This document shows, piece after piece, positions 15,501-24,283 of a stretch of DNA of 45,722 bases (position 1 is its first letter; each line of letters opens with the position of its first letter). Made by a program: the position numbers and the translations under genes. Under the pieces are notes generated by a model. It was given only the letters and a program-made list of their open reading frames with translations. It made no database searches and had not been told where the DNA came from. The DNA is from JBCCBV01 sp039033855 (lineage in GTDB: Bacteria; Planctomycetota; Phycisphaerae; Phycisphaerales; Phycisphaeraceae): positions 1 to 45,722 of the forward strand of contig JBCCBV010000023.1 in assembly GCA_039033855.1 (NCBI GenBank), given 5' to 3'.

Positions 15501-17936
15501 AAGCGGTACCGGCCGTCTTTCCTCGAAACCGACCCGGCCCCGCTCCTGGCCGGTCTGGACGCCGCCGACCGGTCGTTCTTCCTGCTCCGCTGGTTCAAGC
15601 GCAGAACCGCCCGAAAACCGATCCTCGCTCACGCCGAGCACCGCGAAACCGACCCCGATGCGCTCCGGCAGGACGTGGCGGCGCTCACCCGTTACCGCGA
15701 AGCCGATGCGCAACTCCATGCGTCGCCGCTCGGCGCTTCGTTCGGCAGAGCCTGGAACGCCGGTCGCCCCGACTGGTCTGCCTTGCGCGCGCAGGTCGTG
15801 TGGGCCGGCGCGTTGCGCAAGCTCTGGTCCGCTGGGCCGGCCGCGTTTCGGCAAGACCCAGCGAATAAAGCCCGCGCCCAGGCCGTGGCCTTGGAAGCCG
15901 CCGAGCGCTTCGCCCCGGGCGAGTCCGCCCGCGCTGCGCTGGAGAACCTCAACCAAGCGCTGCACGGCTTCGATACATCGCTGCCGCAGTTCACGCAGAC
16001 CCTGGCCGTGGACTGGTCCGAGGCGGACTCCGTTGAGCCGCCCTCCCCATTCGACCCCGGCAAAGACGACGGCCCCGCAGCGCTCGACCGCCTCGACGCC
16101 GTCACCCAGCGGTACCGGCAGCACCTCGACAAGCTCAACGACTGGACCCAGTGGACCCGCGCTCGCTCCGCCGCCCACACGCAGGGCATCGGCCCCGTCG
16201 CGCAAGCCCTTCTCAAACCCGCTGAATCTAACGAGAACGACACCCAGCGCGACACACGGCCATCCGCAGGCACGTTGCTCGAACGCTCCCTCGTCGGCCC
16301 CTGGCTGGAGTCGCACGTCGAGCGTTCCGGCGCGCTGCGTGGCTTCCACGCGCCACGGCACGACGCCGCCGTCGACCGGTTCCAGCAAGACGACGCCGAC
16401 CTCATCCAACAGGCCGGCAAGGTGCTCCGCGCCCGCCTGACCCGCCGGGTACGAAAGACCGTAGAACATGCGGAATCTGATGCGCCTGACGAGTTGCGTC
16501 TGCTCCGCCGCGAACTCGAAAAACGCCGGCAGCACGTGCCCATCCGCAGGCTGGTCGAGCGCCTGCCCACCCTGCTGCCCGGCCTCAAGCCGTGCTTTTT
16601 AATGAGCCCGCTGTCGGTGGCCCAGTACCTCGACCCCGCCACACCGTTGTTCGACCTGGTGGTGTTCGACGAGGCCTCGCAGATCCCCGCGTGGGACGCA
16701 GTGGGCGCCGTGGCCCGCGGCAAAGCCGTGGTTGTGGTCGGCGACTCCAAGCAGCTGCCCCCCACCAGCTTCTTCACCCGCCTCGGGGGCGACGAAGACG
16801 CCGCACTCCCCGCCGATCAGGACGAAGAACTCGAGAGCATCCTCCAAGAGTGCGCGGCCTCCGGCGTGCCGGCCCGACGGCTGGCTTGGCACTACCGCAG
16901 CCGGCACGAAAGCCTCATCGCTTTCTCGAACCACCACTATTACGACAACGAGCTGCTGACCTTCCCGAGCGCCGACCAAGACCCCGACCGGCTGGGCGTC
17001 AGCCTGCGCAAGGTGCAAGGCGCCGTGTACGACCGCGGCAAGACCCAAACCAACCCGGTCGAGGCCCGCGCCGTGGCCGACGAAGTTGTGCGCATCCTCT
17101 CCGAGACCATTTCGCCTGACACCGACTCCGAAGCCGAGCCGCCCACCGTCGGCGTGGTCACGTTCAACCAGGCTCAGCAGCAGCTCATCGAAGAACTGCT
17201 CGAGCAAGACCGACGCGACCGGCCGGACCTCGACCGAGCTTTCGACCACGAGGTCGAACCCGTGTTCGTGAAAAACCTCGAAAACGTTCAGGGCGACGAG
17301 CGCGACGTCATCCTGTTTTCCGTCGGCTACGGGCCCGACGCCGAGGGGCGTGTGTCGATGAACTTCGGCCCGCTCAATCAGGACGGCGGCGAGCGACGGC
17401 TGAACGTAGCCGTGACCCGCGCCCGCAGCCGTGTGGTGGTGTTCTCGGCGCTCGACCCCGAGCAGATCGACCTGGGTCGCACCCGCGCCACCGGCGTGGC
17501 CCACCTCAAACGCTTCCTCGAATACGCCCGTCGCGGCCCCGACGCCTTGCCCCAGCCGCCAAGGCCCACGGGCGACCCGCAGCACCACGCACGGCTGGCG
17601 GGCTTCTTGAAACAGCACCTCGAAGCGCAAGGCTTCCAGGTCGATACCGAAGTCGGCTGCTCGGGCTACCGGGTAGACCTGGGCGTGCGCGACCCCGCAC
17701 GCCCGAGCGCCTACGCCATCGGTGTGACGCTCGACGGGCCCGCCTACCACGCCGCCGACACCGCCCGCGACCGCGACCGGCTCCGGCACGGCGTGCTCAC
17801 CCGGCTTGGCTGGCGGTTGCACCGGGTCTGGTCTGCCGATTACCTGTACGACCCCGCCGGTTGCGTGGCTCGCATGGACCTCGCGGTGCACCGCGCCATC
17901 CAAATTTCTCAAAAAGATCAGAACACGGGCGAATAA
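12507..17936 (+). CDS. DUF4011-type superfamily 1 helicase with Vsr-like C-terminal nuclease domain
   Basis: A 1,809-residue protein. The N-terminal 400 residues include a transglutaminase-like patch (CLDLSLLLASLWEQAGLNAL, then DGHALPAIW). A DUF4011-like block starts near residue 412 (WKRKLLDLSLFNRLLNLKD). The helicase core has Walker A GPPGSGKS at 722-729, Walker B VVFDEAS with Asp1388-Glu1389, GDSKQLPP soon after, and motifs V/VI in VQGDERDVI and RRLNVAVTRAR. The C-terminus (about 1690-1790, GYRVDLGVRDP... to RLGWRLHRVWSADY) looks like the Vsr/DUF559-type restriction-endonuclease fold. Proteins of this DUF4011-helicase-Vsr design have been proposed as phage-defence nucleases; that role is inferred here. 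It is divergent from the secretion operon. The ATG at 12507 opens the conserved part; in-frame starts upstream run into the intergenic and opposite-strand gene. Confidence 0.9.
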   Translation: MTDADPPAPNDRPNESDASQEPVEAVEPAASAPSDPALVVKAEHRAVFSYALLQSGAPILETVRIEHQGQRAFQGLKLRVHLAGEAPCAEAQLGRLEPGQHVELTDLRVEPDPRALARRTEREKSQLVLEVRDPAGIPLAEQRLPIDLLPADHWPGVNVLPEVLAAFVTPNHPALEPLLADAAQPLAEATGSGALDGYQSKDPIRAARIAEAMFLAVHQKGLRYVNPPASFEQQGQRVRFVDRILDSQQAACLDLSLLLASLWEQAGLNALVLVADGHALPAIWTTDQRFPDAAIDDLGPAAKRAQLDEILPVEATHLTQPGADFAGAVDAARRWLADRSAGLTLDVRRAREAGVRPLPLHAERPDADPRNPSASPIDPEAAPDRRFSLDVAPDRFDPEAEPAQVDPADRLERWKRKLLDLSLFNRLLNLKDTQRTLRILAPDPAALEDTLAQGAELELLSRGRLPESLAQLAAAAERSPDQQADLDRFLTEELGRGRAYVDHPPAEAEKRLLNLYREARTSLEETGSNLLNLGLGRLAWYESPTAPKTRRAPLLLMPLRLTRVRAEQTYRIALTEEPPRPNAALLEMLRVDFGLDEPALRQLPEDTDGVDVQQVWRRFQHVVKDMPRWAVEPSADVGLFSFNKFLMWLDLEERGDQLRQSPLARWLLDRDPAALDRSPFPSRSELDHQPPDQAPLCTRDADSSQLAAVAAATSGRTFVLEGPPGSGKSQTITNLIADALGKGQRVLFVAEKQAALSVVRRRLEQDGLGPFVFELHSNKARKIEALDQLREALELGRKNEPRSWSRHCEDLHAQRGALSAYADQLHAERASGESVFQNVGRLAALRDTGPVDLPDLDAPSLDANRLHALRQTADDLDNAVDWIGPPARHPLAGVGVVEMPLDLPRRAGADLESLQAASRTLRQAITPAAAEALGLYPDAQAVATCPHRWLNELALRLLSPEPVGPALFDEPQWSSFQESFESAAEQGAARDAEQAALAKRYRPSFLETDPAPLLAGLDAADRSFFLLRWFKRRTARKPILAHAEHRETDPDALRQDVAALTRYREADAQLHASPLGASFGRAWNAGRPDWSALRAQVVWAGALRKLWSAGPAAFRQDPANKARAQAVALEAAERFAPGESARAALENLNQALHGFDTSLPQFTQTLAVDWSEADSVEPPSPFDPGKDDGPAALDRLDAVTQRYRQHLDKLNDWTQWTRARSAAHTQGIGPVAQALLKPAESNENDTQRDTRPSAGTLLERSLVGPWLESHVERSGALRGFHAPRHDAAVDRFQQDDADLIQQAGKVLRARLTRRVRKTVEHAESDAPDELRLLRRELEKRRQHVPIRRLVERLPTLLPGLKPCFLMSPLSVAQYLDPATPLFDLVVFDEASQIPAWDAVGAVARGKAVVVVGDSKQLPPTSFFTRLGGDEDAALPADQDEELESILQECAASGVPARRLAWHYRSRHESLIAFSNHHYYDNELLTFPSADQDPDRLGVSLRKVQGAVYDRGKTQTNPVEARAVADEVVRILSETISPDTDSEAEPPTVGVVTFNQAQQQLIEELLEQDRRDRPDLDRAFDHEVEPVFVKNLENVQGDERDVILFSVGYGPDAEGRVSMNFGPLNQDGGERRLNVAVTRARSRVVVFSALDPEQIDLGRTRATGVAHLKRFLEYARRGPDALPQPPRPTGDPQHHARLAGFLKQHLEAQGFQVDTEVGCSGYRVDLGVRDPARPSAYAIGVTLDGPAYHAADTARDRDRLRHGVLTRLGWRLHRVWSADYLYDPAGCVARMDLAVHRAIQISQKDQNTGE

Positions 17937-17946
17937 GCGTGAGCTT

Positions 17947-19296
17947 TTATGCCCCCGGTTCGGGCAAGTCGCCCTCGGCCGGCTCCGCAAGCTTGCGCAG
18001 GATCTCCGCCCGGTCGAACCGCAGCGCGTAACTCTGCGCCCGCCCGGCCAGGGCCCGCCGCTGCTCGACCGACATCGCCGAAAGCTCGTCCAGGCGTTCG
18101 CGCAGCGCCGCTACGTCGCCCGCCGGGTGGATCAGGGCGTGTCCGCCGGTCGCCTCAGGGATCCCGCCGGTTTCGGTGGTGATCACGGGGCCCTTGCCGC
18201 CGGCCAGCATCTTTTCGACCACCGCGATGCCGAACGTCTCCACAAACTCGGGCCGCGGCTTGCTGGGGAACACGTACGCCATGCAGCCGTGCATGAGCGG
18301 GCCCTTTTCGTCGTCACCCACGTCGTCGAAGAAGCGGATCGACGGGTCGCCGCCCGCCAGTTCGTGCAACGACGCCTTGGCCGGCCCCGTTCCACAGATC
18401 ACCAGCGGCTTCTTGCCGTGCAGGCTTGACGCCTTGTACGCCTCGATCAAGTCGTCGACACCCTTGGCCGCCACCAGCCGCGACAGGTAGAGCAGATAAC
18501 CGTCGCGCTCGAGCCCACGCTTGTGCAGCACCGCGTCGACCGCGTCGCGCTCCTCGGCCAGGCCGACGTACTCGGCCGTGTCGATCGCCGGGTACGACAC
18601 CCCGCAGCGCAGCGCCAAACGCTCGGCAAAGTTCGTGCCCAGCACCTCGTCCACCTGCTTGCCGGATTCAACGATCAGGTCTTTTGTGAACCCGCTGACC
18701 GCCACAGGCTTGTCGTGCATCAGGAAGTTGGTCAGAACGAACTGCGCCGAGCCGAACTTGCCATCCCGCAGCGCGTTGGACACCACGTTGGTGATGTCGC
18801 TGCCCACCGCCTCAGCGATGGTCACCACGTCCAGCGGACGTCCCGAGTGCCAAAAGCTCTGCACCGCGTTCATCACGATCTCGCCGTGCGGCACCAGGTA
18901 CAGCCCCATCACAAGCGTGCGGCCGCGACACTGGTGCAGCAGGTCGACCAAGTGGCCCGAGATCGCGTACAGCAGCCGGCCGTCGAGCACCTTGTAGTCG
19001 CCGATCGGCGTCGGGCGATCCACATGAATCCCCTCGCTGTACGGGCGGACCGAGTCCATCGGCTTCAGCGGCAGGCCCGAGGTCTTGAGCTGCTCGATCG
19101 GGTACGTCAGCAGGTGCACCTTCTCGAAGCCGGCCGAGCGCGCCGCCTCCGCGAGGTTGCGCGCCTCGGTCGAGTGTCCGCAGATGATCGGGTCGGCCCG
19201 CACCACCACCAATAGGTTCCGCGCCGGGCCCGACCCCGCCGCAGGGCGAGCCACCAGGTCCCGCAGCCGGCGCGACAGCGCCATCGCTTGCGTCAT
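17947..19296 (-). CDS. Glycosyltransferase family 4 (GT-B fold)
   Basis: A 449-residue glycosyltransferase that probably moves a sugar from a nucleotide donor to a lipid, glycan or small molecule. The N-terminal Rossmann half begins LLVVVRADPIICGHSTEARN, and the C-terminal half carries the GT4 pattern: GYLLYLSRLVAAKGVDDLIEAY, LVICGTGP, then VFPSKPRPEFVETFGIAVVEKMLAGG and ETGGIPEAT, with the EX7E motif in the EFVETFGIAVVE region. The ATG at 19296 has AAGGGAG seven bases upstream, which decides the start. It converges with the helicase gene (10 bp apart) and is divergent from the PEP-CTERM gene. Acceptor and pathway cannot be told from context. Confidence 0.88.
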   Translation of the reverse strand: MTQAMALSRRLRDLVARPAAGSGPARNLLVVVRADPIICGHSTEARNLAEAARSAGFEKVHLLTYPIEQLKTSGLPLKPMDSVRPYSEGIHVDRPTPIGDYKVLDGRLLYAISGHLVDLLHQCRGRTLVMGLYLVPHGEIVMNAVQSFWHSGRPLDVVTIAEAVGSDITNVVSNALRDGKFGSAQFVLTNFLMHDKPVAVSGFTKDLIVESGKQVDEVLGTNFAERLALRCGVSYPAIDTAEYVGLAEERDAVDAVLHKRGLERDGYLLYLSRLVAAKGVDDLIEAYKASSLHGKKPLVICGTGPAKASLHELAGGDPSIRFFDDVGDDEKGPLMHGCMAYVFPSKPRPEFVETFGIAVVEKMLAGGKGPVITTETGGIPEATGGHALIHPAGDVAALRERLDELSAMSVEQRRALAGRAQSYALRFDRAEILRKLAEPAEGDLPEPGA

Positions 19297-19608
19297 GACC
19301 AAACTCCCTTCACCCGGCCCCCTCAGGCCGGCAGATACACGCGTTCACGGCCCGGCGTGCTTCCTCCGGGTTGCCCCGGACGCCGTACGCCCAACCGCCC
19401 CTCCCCAGCAGGCCCGCCGGGAGAGCGACGCAGTCTGACAACCCGGGCGCTCCCACGCCACCCCCGCAACGACAATCCGGCCGGCTTGATTTCTCACAAT
19501 CCAAACGTGTGCAGATCACGATCAGATTGTTACAATTCGATGAGTTAGGGCTCTGGGCCACGCAGGGCGTCCGGAACCGCTCGCATGCATCACGCAAGGA
19601 GGAAAGAC

Positions 19609-20319
19609 ATGACCTTTCCCACCCACCGCTTGGCCGCCCTGGGCCTCGCTACCGGCACCGCCTTGGCCGCGTATGGCAACGCCTCAGCCGGCGTGCTCGG
19701 ATACGACATCACCAGCATCGTGTTCACCGGCGTCGCCGAAGACCCGGCCATCACCGAAACCTCCTTCACCGTCGTCATCGACGACGCCGCCCCGCCCACC
19801 CGCTTCAGCCTGAACGACGGAGAGATGAACACCTTCGACGGTGCCTTCCTCTACACGCCCGAAGACGATGTGAACGACGACGTCGCCGACGACCTCAACC
19901 CGAATCAAGACCTGACCGTCGATATCACGTTTTCCAGCCCAAACGGCGCAGGAACCGTGCAACTGACCGGCCGGACCATCGGGCTGATCACCACGCAGAG
20001 CACCCCACTCGGCCCGCAACCCTTCGAGCGCGGGCTGGTCGAGTTCGACGCGCCGGTCATCGTCAACGTGCCCGGAGGACGCTTCCAGATCGAGGGCATC
20101 GACACCGAATTCAACCGCGGCATCGAAGTCCTCGGCGCCTTTACCGGCCTAAGCCAAGACACCTCCGGCGCAGCTTTCGGCGCCACCGTGCCGATCAAGA
20201 TCACCCAACTCGAGATCCCCGAACCCGCCAGCCTGCTGCTGTTCGCCCCGGCCGTGATCGCCCTGACCACCCGCGAACGTCGGGCTCAAACCGCCCCCGC
20301 CGCGGGCCGCGATTTCTAA
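19609..20319 (+). CDS. PEP-CTERM sorting-domain protein
   Basis: A 236-residue exported protein. The signal peptide spans about residues 1-26 (HRLAALGLATGTALAAYGN, cleavage near ASAG). The body is an all-beta-looking domain without a motif I can name. The tail IPEPASLLLFAPAVIALTTRERR is a standard PEP-CTERM: Pro-Glu-Pro, a hydrophobic helix, then basic residues, used for sorting by an exosortase, which is not in this window. AAGGAGG at 19596-19602 fixes the ATG at 19609; an in-frame upstream ATG at 19585 has no ribosome site. A weak TACAAT hexamer at 19531-19536 in the 305-bp divergent intergenic region could be its promoter. Confidence 0.85.
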   Translation: MTFPTHRLAALGLATGTALAAYGNASAGVLGYDITSIVFTGVAEDPAITETSFTVVIDDAAPPTRFSLNDGEMNTFDGAFLYTPEDDVNDDVADDLNPNQDLTVDITFSSPNGAGTVQLTGRTIGLITTQSTPLGPQPFERGLVEFDAPVIVNVPGGRFQIEGIDTEFNRGIEVLGAFTGLSQDTSGAAFGATVPIKITQLEIPEPASLLLFAPAVIALTTRERRAQTAPAAGRDF

Positions 20320-20331
20320 CAATCGAAATGG

Positions 20332-20359
20332 TTGGCAAGCGCAAGAGTTCTGTTATGAT
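20332..20359 (+). promoter_or_regulatory. Sigma70-type promoter upstream of a terminator (possible sRNA promoter)
   Basis: TTGGCA (20332-20337) and TATGAT (20354-20359) are separated by 16 bases, just after the stop of the PEP-CTERM gene. No good coding sequence follows before the terminator at 20451-20488. Confidence 0.5.
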
Positions 20360-20365
20360 TCCGTG

Positions 20366-20488
20366 AGTCGAGCAACGGGCGGCAAAAAACTTGCCCACCG
20401 ACAATCGACACCCGGCCGACCCAACCGGCCCACAACCTGCCGTGAACCAAAACGCCCGACGGGATGCCTCCCCCGACGGGCGTTTTTT
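20366..20488 (+). ncRNA. Candidate small RNA of about 120 nt
   Basis: The segment between the promoter at 20332-20359 and the strong terminator at 20451-20488 is about 120 nt long. It has no credible coding sequence with a ribosome site and lies between convergent genes. It may be an independent small RNA, or simply the 3' UTR of the PEP-CTERM gene with a chance promoter. Its boundaries are inferred from the promoter and terminator only. Confidence 0.35.
20451..20488 (+). terminator. Rho-independent terminator
   Basis: AACGCCCG (20451-20458) pairs with CGGGCGTT (20477-20484); the stem continues through one A-A mismatch into CGGG/CCCG (20460-20463 with 20472-20475). Six T residues follow (20483-20488). 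Confidence 0.85.
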
Positions 20489-20553
20489 ATTGCGCATGCC
20501 GCGAACAAGCCCCGCCGGCGCGTAAGCCCGACCTCGGCCGAAATCGCCCCGCT

Positions 20554-21660
20554 TCAACCCGCCTGATACGCCGGAAAGTCGGTGTAGCCCTCGGCGTCGA
20601 ACGAATACCAGATGCTCGGGTCCGGCATGTCGGCCAACGGCCAGCCATTGCGGAACCGCTCCACCAGGTCCGGGTTGGTGATGTAAGGCCGACCGAACGC
20701 CATCGCCGTGGCCGCGCCGGATCGGATCGCCTGTTCCGCCGACGCCTGGTCGTGCCCGCAGTTGCCCACGATCGCGTGCTTGTACACCGCGCGGATGTCC
20801 GCCAACGTCACCGGCTCACCCAGCTCGTGGAAGCCGAAGCCCAGCCCGTCCATGACGTGGAGGTACGACAGGCCGTAGCCGTTGAGCTGCTCGGCGACGT
20901 ACAAGAACTGCTCGCGGTAATCCGGCGAGCCCATGTCGTTGAACACGCCGTTCGGCGATAGCCGCACCGCCACGCGCCCAGGCGCATACACCGTGCACAC
21001 CGCCTCGACGATCTCTTTGAGCAAGCGGTAGCGGTTCTCGATCGAGCCGCCGTAGTCGTCGGTGCGGTGGTTGGTCTTGCTCTGCAGGAACTCGTCAATG
21101 AGATACCCGTTGGCGCCGTGGATCTCGACGCCGTCGAACCCGGCCGACTTGGCCCGCTCCGCGGCCTTACGGAAGTCCTCAACAACCCGGGGAAGCTCCT
21201 CGGCGTCGAGCGCTCGCGGCACCTCGAACGGCTGCTTGCCGTTGGGCGTGTGGATGTACTCGCCGCCGTTGGCGATGGCCGAAGGCGCCACCGGCAGCGA
21301 CCCGTCGGCACGAAAACTGCTGTGCGAAGCCCGCCCGCAATGCCAGAGCTGACAGAACATCTTCGACCCGGCGTTGTGCACGGCCTCCACCACCTGTGTC
21401 CAGGCTTGAGCATGGACGTCGGTGTGGATTGTCGCGGTATGCAACCAGCCCTTGGCCTCGTCGGAGATCGACGCGCCCTCGCTGACAATCAGCCCGGCCC
21501 CGGCCCGCTGGGCGTAGTACTCGGCCATGAGCGCGTTGGGCATGCGCGATTCGCCCGCCCGGCTACGGGTCATCGGCGCCATGAGCACCCGGTTGGCGAT
21601 CTCCACCTCGCCCAACAAACCGGGTTCGAGCAACGGCGAAACAGAGGTCGAATCATCCAT
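20554..21660 (-). CDS. Old yellow enzyme family NAD(P)H:flavin oxidoreductase (NemA-like)
   Basis: A 368-residue FMN-dependent ene-reductase, likely cytosolic, acting on activated double bonds or nitro/maleimide compounds. Family marks in order: ANRVLMAPMTRSRA, QLWHCGRAS, the substrate-anchoring His/Asn pair in FDGVEIHGANGYLIDEFLQ, then TDDYGGSIENRYRLLKEI, and the phosphate-binding end ...AMAFGRPYITNPDLVERF. The ATG at 21660 has GGAG seven bases further up and gives a normal-length protein; the frame continues upstream without a site. It lies 111 bp downstream of the permease gene on the same strand, so the two may be co-transcribed, possibly with a physiological link to uptake, though the sequence gives no substrate. 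Confidence 0.92.
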   Translation of the reverse strand: MDDSTSVSPLLEPGLLGEVEIANRVLMAPMTRSRAGESRMPNALMAEYYAQRAGAGLIVSEGASISDEAKGWLHTATIHTDVHAQAWTQVVEAVHNAGSKMFCQLWHCGRASHSSFRADGSLPVAPSAIANGGEYIHTPNGKQPFEVPRALDAEELPRVVEDFRKAAERAKSAGFDGVEIHGANGYLIDEFLQSKTNHRTDDYGGSIENRYRLLKEIVEAVCTVYAPGRVAVRLSPNGVFNDMGSPDYREQFLYVAEQLNGYGLSYLHVMDGLGFGFHELGEPVTLADIRAVYKHAIVGNCGHDQASAEQAIRSGAATAMAFGRPYITNPDLVERFRNGWPLADMPDPSIWYSFDAEGYTDFPAYQAG

Positions 21661-21771
21661 GCACAAGTCTCCAGCGCGCGGTAATGCACGCGGAACGAGC
21701 GTAGGCCGCGCGACCACCCCACGGGCGTACCGCTTTGTGAATGCAAATCGCTCTGGCCTTACGCAAGCGAT

Positions 21772-23118
21772 TCAACCGCGCCGCGCTAGCGCCCGCCGAC
21801 CGGCATGCCACGCCAGCCCGACCGCCAGCGCGCCCAGGCCGGCGAGCCAAACCCCCAGCGGCACCCAGAACGCCAGGAACAAACAGCCCGCCAATCCGGC
21901 CCGGGCGAACCACGGCGAATACAGCCGCTGATCCGGCGGCAACCGCAGCGCCGCCAGGTTCGTCACCGCGTAGTACAAAAGCACCGCGAAGGCGCTTAGC
22001 GACCACGCCGTCTGGATGCTGCCCATCGCCGCCAACCCCGCGACGAGCACGCCCACCAGCACGACCGCCCCGCGCGGCTCGCCCCGGCCGTCCAGCTTCG
22101 ACAACCCGCCCGGCAGGTCTCGGCGTCGGCCCATCGCCAACACAACTCTCGACAAACCGAGAATTAAGTTCAGCAGCACCCCCAGCGTCGCCGCCACGGC
22201 GCCCGCCCCCACCAGCCACGGCAAGCCCGGCCAGCCGTAGCCCGCCGAGATCGATTGCAACAGCGCTCCGCCGTCCTCGACGCCCGCCGCCAACCGCGCC
22301 GCGCCCACCGACGCGATCGCCGCCCACCCGACCAGCAGATAGAGACCGCCCGATACCGCCAGCGTGATCACGATCGCCCGCGGGATCGTCCGCCTGGGGT
22401 CGCGCACCTCTTCGCCCAGCGTCGCGATGCGCCCGTAGCCGGTGTACGCCACGAACATGAGCGCCGTCGCCTCGAACAAGCCTGGCGCCACGCCCGCGCC
22501 ACGCCAGTGTTCGCTTGCTTCGGACCCGACGCCTTGTACTCCAGCTAACCCCGCCGATCCGTGCTGCGCCACCCACCACAAGCCCGCCGTGGAAAACGCC
22601 ACCAGCGACAGCAGCGTCAGCCCCACGATCGCCAAGTTCACCCAGCCCGACCGACGAACGCCGCAGAGCACCACCCCGGTCGCCGCAGCGCAGAGCCCGA
22701 GCGCCAACGGCGTGGCCCAACCGGACTCCACGCCCAGAAAACCACGCAACAGATAGAAAGCGCAGCCCAGCGCAGCCGTGGCCGCCGAAGCCGACTTGGC
22801 CAGCAGGAACATCCACCCGGCGCCGAACCCACACGTCGGCCCCAAGTAGGCGTAGCCGTACTCGTACGTTCCGCCGCTGACCGGGTGAGTCGCCGCCAGC
22901 TGCGCGCTGCTGAGCGCGTTGCACACCGCCAGCCCCCCGGCGAGCACGATGGCCAGCAGCACCCACGGCCCCGCCACACCGGCCGCAACGCCCAGGCTCA
23001 CAAACACCCCCGCGCCCAGGATCGACCCCAGCCCCGTCGCCACCGCGCCGGTCAGGCCGAGTTCGCGCCGCAGCACACCGGGGGCCGTCGAAGTCTTCGC
23101 CTGCGATGCTTCCACCAC
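21772..23118 (-). CDS. APC-family amino acid permease
   Basis: A 448-residue inner-membrane transporter with about 12 hydrophobic segments. The first helix has the APC signature GLGSILGAGVFVSLG, followed by SSAQLAATHPVSGGTYEYGY and, in helix 6-7, FVAYTGYGRIATLGEEVRDPRRTIPRAI, all typical of the amino acid/polyamine/organocation superfamily. Substrate is most likely an amino acid, uptake driven by a cation gradient. The start is a GTG at 23118 or the next GTG codon; neither has a strong ribosome site. The gene is divergent from the aldo/keto reductase, with about 118 bp between them. Confidence 0.9.
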   Translation of the reverse strand: MVEASQAKTSTAPGVLRRELGLTGAVATGLGSILGAGVFVSLGVAAGVAGPWVLLAIVLAGGLAVCNALSSAQLAATHPVSGGTYEYGYAYLGPTCGFGAGWMFLLAKSASAATAALGCAFYLLRGFLGVESGWATPLALGLCAAATGVVLCGVRRSGWVNLAIVGLTLLSLVAFSTAGLWWVAQHGSAGLAGVQGVGSEASEHWRGAGVAPGLFEATALMFVAYTGYGRIATLGEEVRDPRRTIPRAIVITLAVSGGLYLLVGWAAIASVGAARLAAGVEDGGALLQSISAGYGWPGLPWLVGAGAVAATLGVLLNLILGLSRVVLAMGRRRDLPGGLSKLDGRGEPRGAVVLVGVLVAGLAAMGSIQTAWSLSAFAVLLYYAVTNLAALRLPPDQRLYSPWFARAGLAGCLFLAFWVPLGVWLAGLGALAVGLAWHAGRRALARRG

Positions 23119-23236
23119 CCACTCCGCTCTGGGCGCCGCACCCTAGCGAACCCGCGCCCGCCATTGGTCGCCGCCACGCAGTCGAGCTAAGGTCCCCCTC
23201 CGCCGACAGCCCCCAAACGCTTGCCAAAGGCCCGTC

Positions 23237-24253
23237 ATGACAACCGCACCCGACACCCCCACCGCTTCGCTCGACCAGCGCCCGCTCGGCGCCGACACCG
23301 GCATCGCCGTCTCGCCCATGGGCCTGGGGCTCTGGGCCGTGCCCGGCAGCCAGTGGGGACCCGCCGAGGATCGCGACACCCTGACCGCCATCGAAACCGC
23401 CCTCGACCAGGGCGTGAACTTCTTCGACACCGCCGACGTGTATGGCGGGGGCCATTCCGAGGTGTTGCTCGGCCAAGCCATGAAGGGTCGACGCGACAAG
23501 TTCACCGTCGCCTCCAAGATCGGCTGGGTCGACTTCAACGGCGAGGCCAACCGCTCGCAATACGACACCGTCGAAAAGCTTGTCGCCGGCGTCGAGTCCA
23601 ACCTCAAACGCCTCGACACCGACCACCTCGACGCCATCCAGTGCCACGTCTTCTACGAAGAACCCAACACCCCGGTGTTTATCGAGGGCTTCGCCAAGCT
23701 CAAGCAGCAGGGCAAGGTCCGCGCCTGGGGTGTGAGTACCAGCGATCTCGGCCTGCTCCAAACCTTCAACGCTAAAGGCGGCGCTTCCGGGGGCTGCGAC
23801 GTTCTCCAGATCGACTACTCGATCCTCAACCGCACGGCCGAGGCCGAGATCCTCCCGTTCTGCCAAGAACATGGCATCGGCGTCATCGTCCGCGGGCCCA
23901 TCGCGATGGGCCTCCTGGCGGACAAGTTCGATGCCTCGACCACGTTCCCCGAAGACGACTTCCGCAAAGCCTGGATCGACGACGCCGACCAGAACGCCCA
24001 GTACAAGCAAGACCTGGAGACGGTCGCCAACCTGCGATCCGCCGTGCCGCAGGACCAGACCATGGCGCAGTTCGCGCTGAGGTTCGCGATGAGCCACCCG
24101 GCCGTGTCGGCGGTCATCCCCGGCGGGCGCAACGTCAAACAGGTCACCGCCAACACCGCCGCAGCATCGTTCGGCCTGCTGAGCGAATCAGAACAAGCCG
24201 CCATCGACGCCGTCGTCGCCCCCCACGCCGGCCGCAAGATCTGGCCGGCGTGA
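23237..24253 (+). CDS. Aldo/keto reductase
   Basis: A 338-residue NADPH-dependent oxidoreductase with a TIM barrel. The catalytic tetrad is visible: Asp64 and Tyr69 in FFDTADVYGGGHSE, Lys94 in VASKIGW, and His137 in IQCHVFYEE. The cofactor-binding region IPGGRNVKQV is near the C-terminus. It resembles the YccK/YghZ-like group of bacterial AKRs, which are often annotated only to family level; the substrate is unknown. It is divergent from the permease and converges on a small membrane-protein gene 30 bp away. Confidence 0.92.
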   Translation: MTTAPDTPTASLDQRPLGADTGIAVSPMGLGLWAVPGSQWGPAEDRDTLTAIETALDQGVNFFDTADVYGGGHSEVLLGQAMKGRRDKFTVASKIGWVDFNGEANRSQYDTVEKLVAGVESNLKRLDTDHLDAIQCHVFYEEPNTPVFIEGFAKLKQQGKVRAWGVSTSDLGLLQTFNAKGGASGGCDVLQIDYSILNRTAEAEILPFCQEHGIGVIVRGPIAMGLLADKFDASTTFPEDDFRKAWIDDADQNAQYKQDLETVANLRSAVPQDQTMAQFALRFAMSHPAVSAVIPGGRNVKQVTANTAAASFGLLSESEQAAIDAVVAPHAGRKIWPA

Positions 24254-24283
24254 GCGCTGCACGCTCCGGCCGCCCTCCCCTAG

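Noticed and set aside
21653..24097. 814-residue open frame on the minus strand
   Set aside because: It runs across the permease gene, the start region and the antisense of the aldo/keto reductase; the product is Gly/Arg/Ala-rich without motifs. It is a high-GC shadow.
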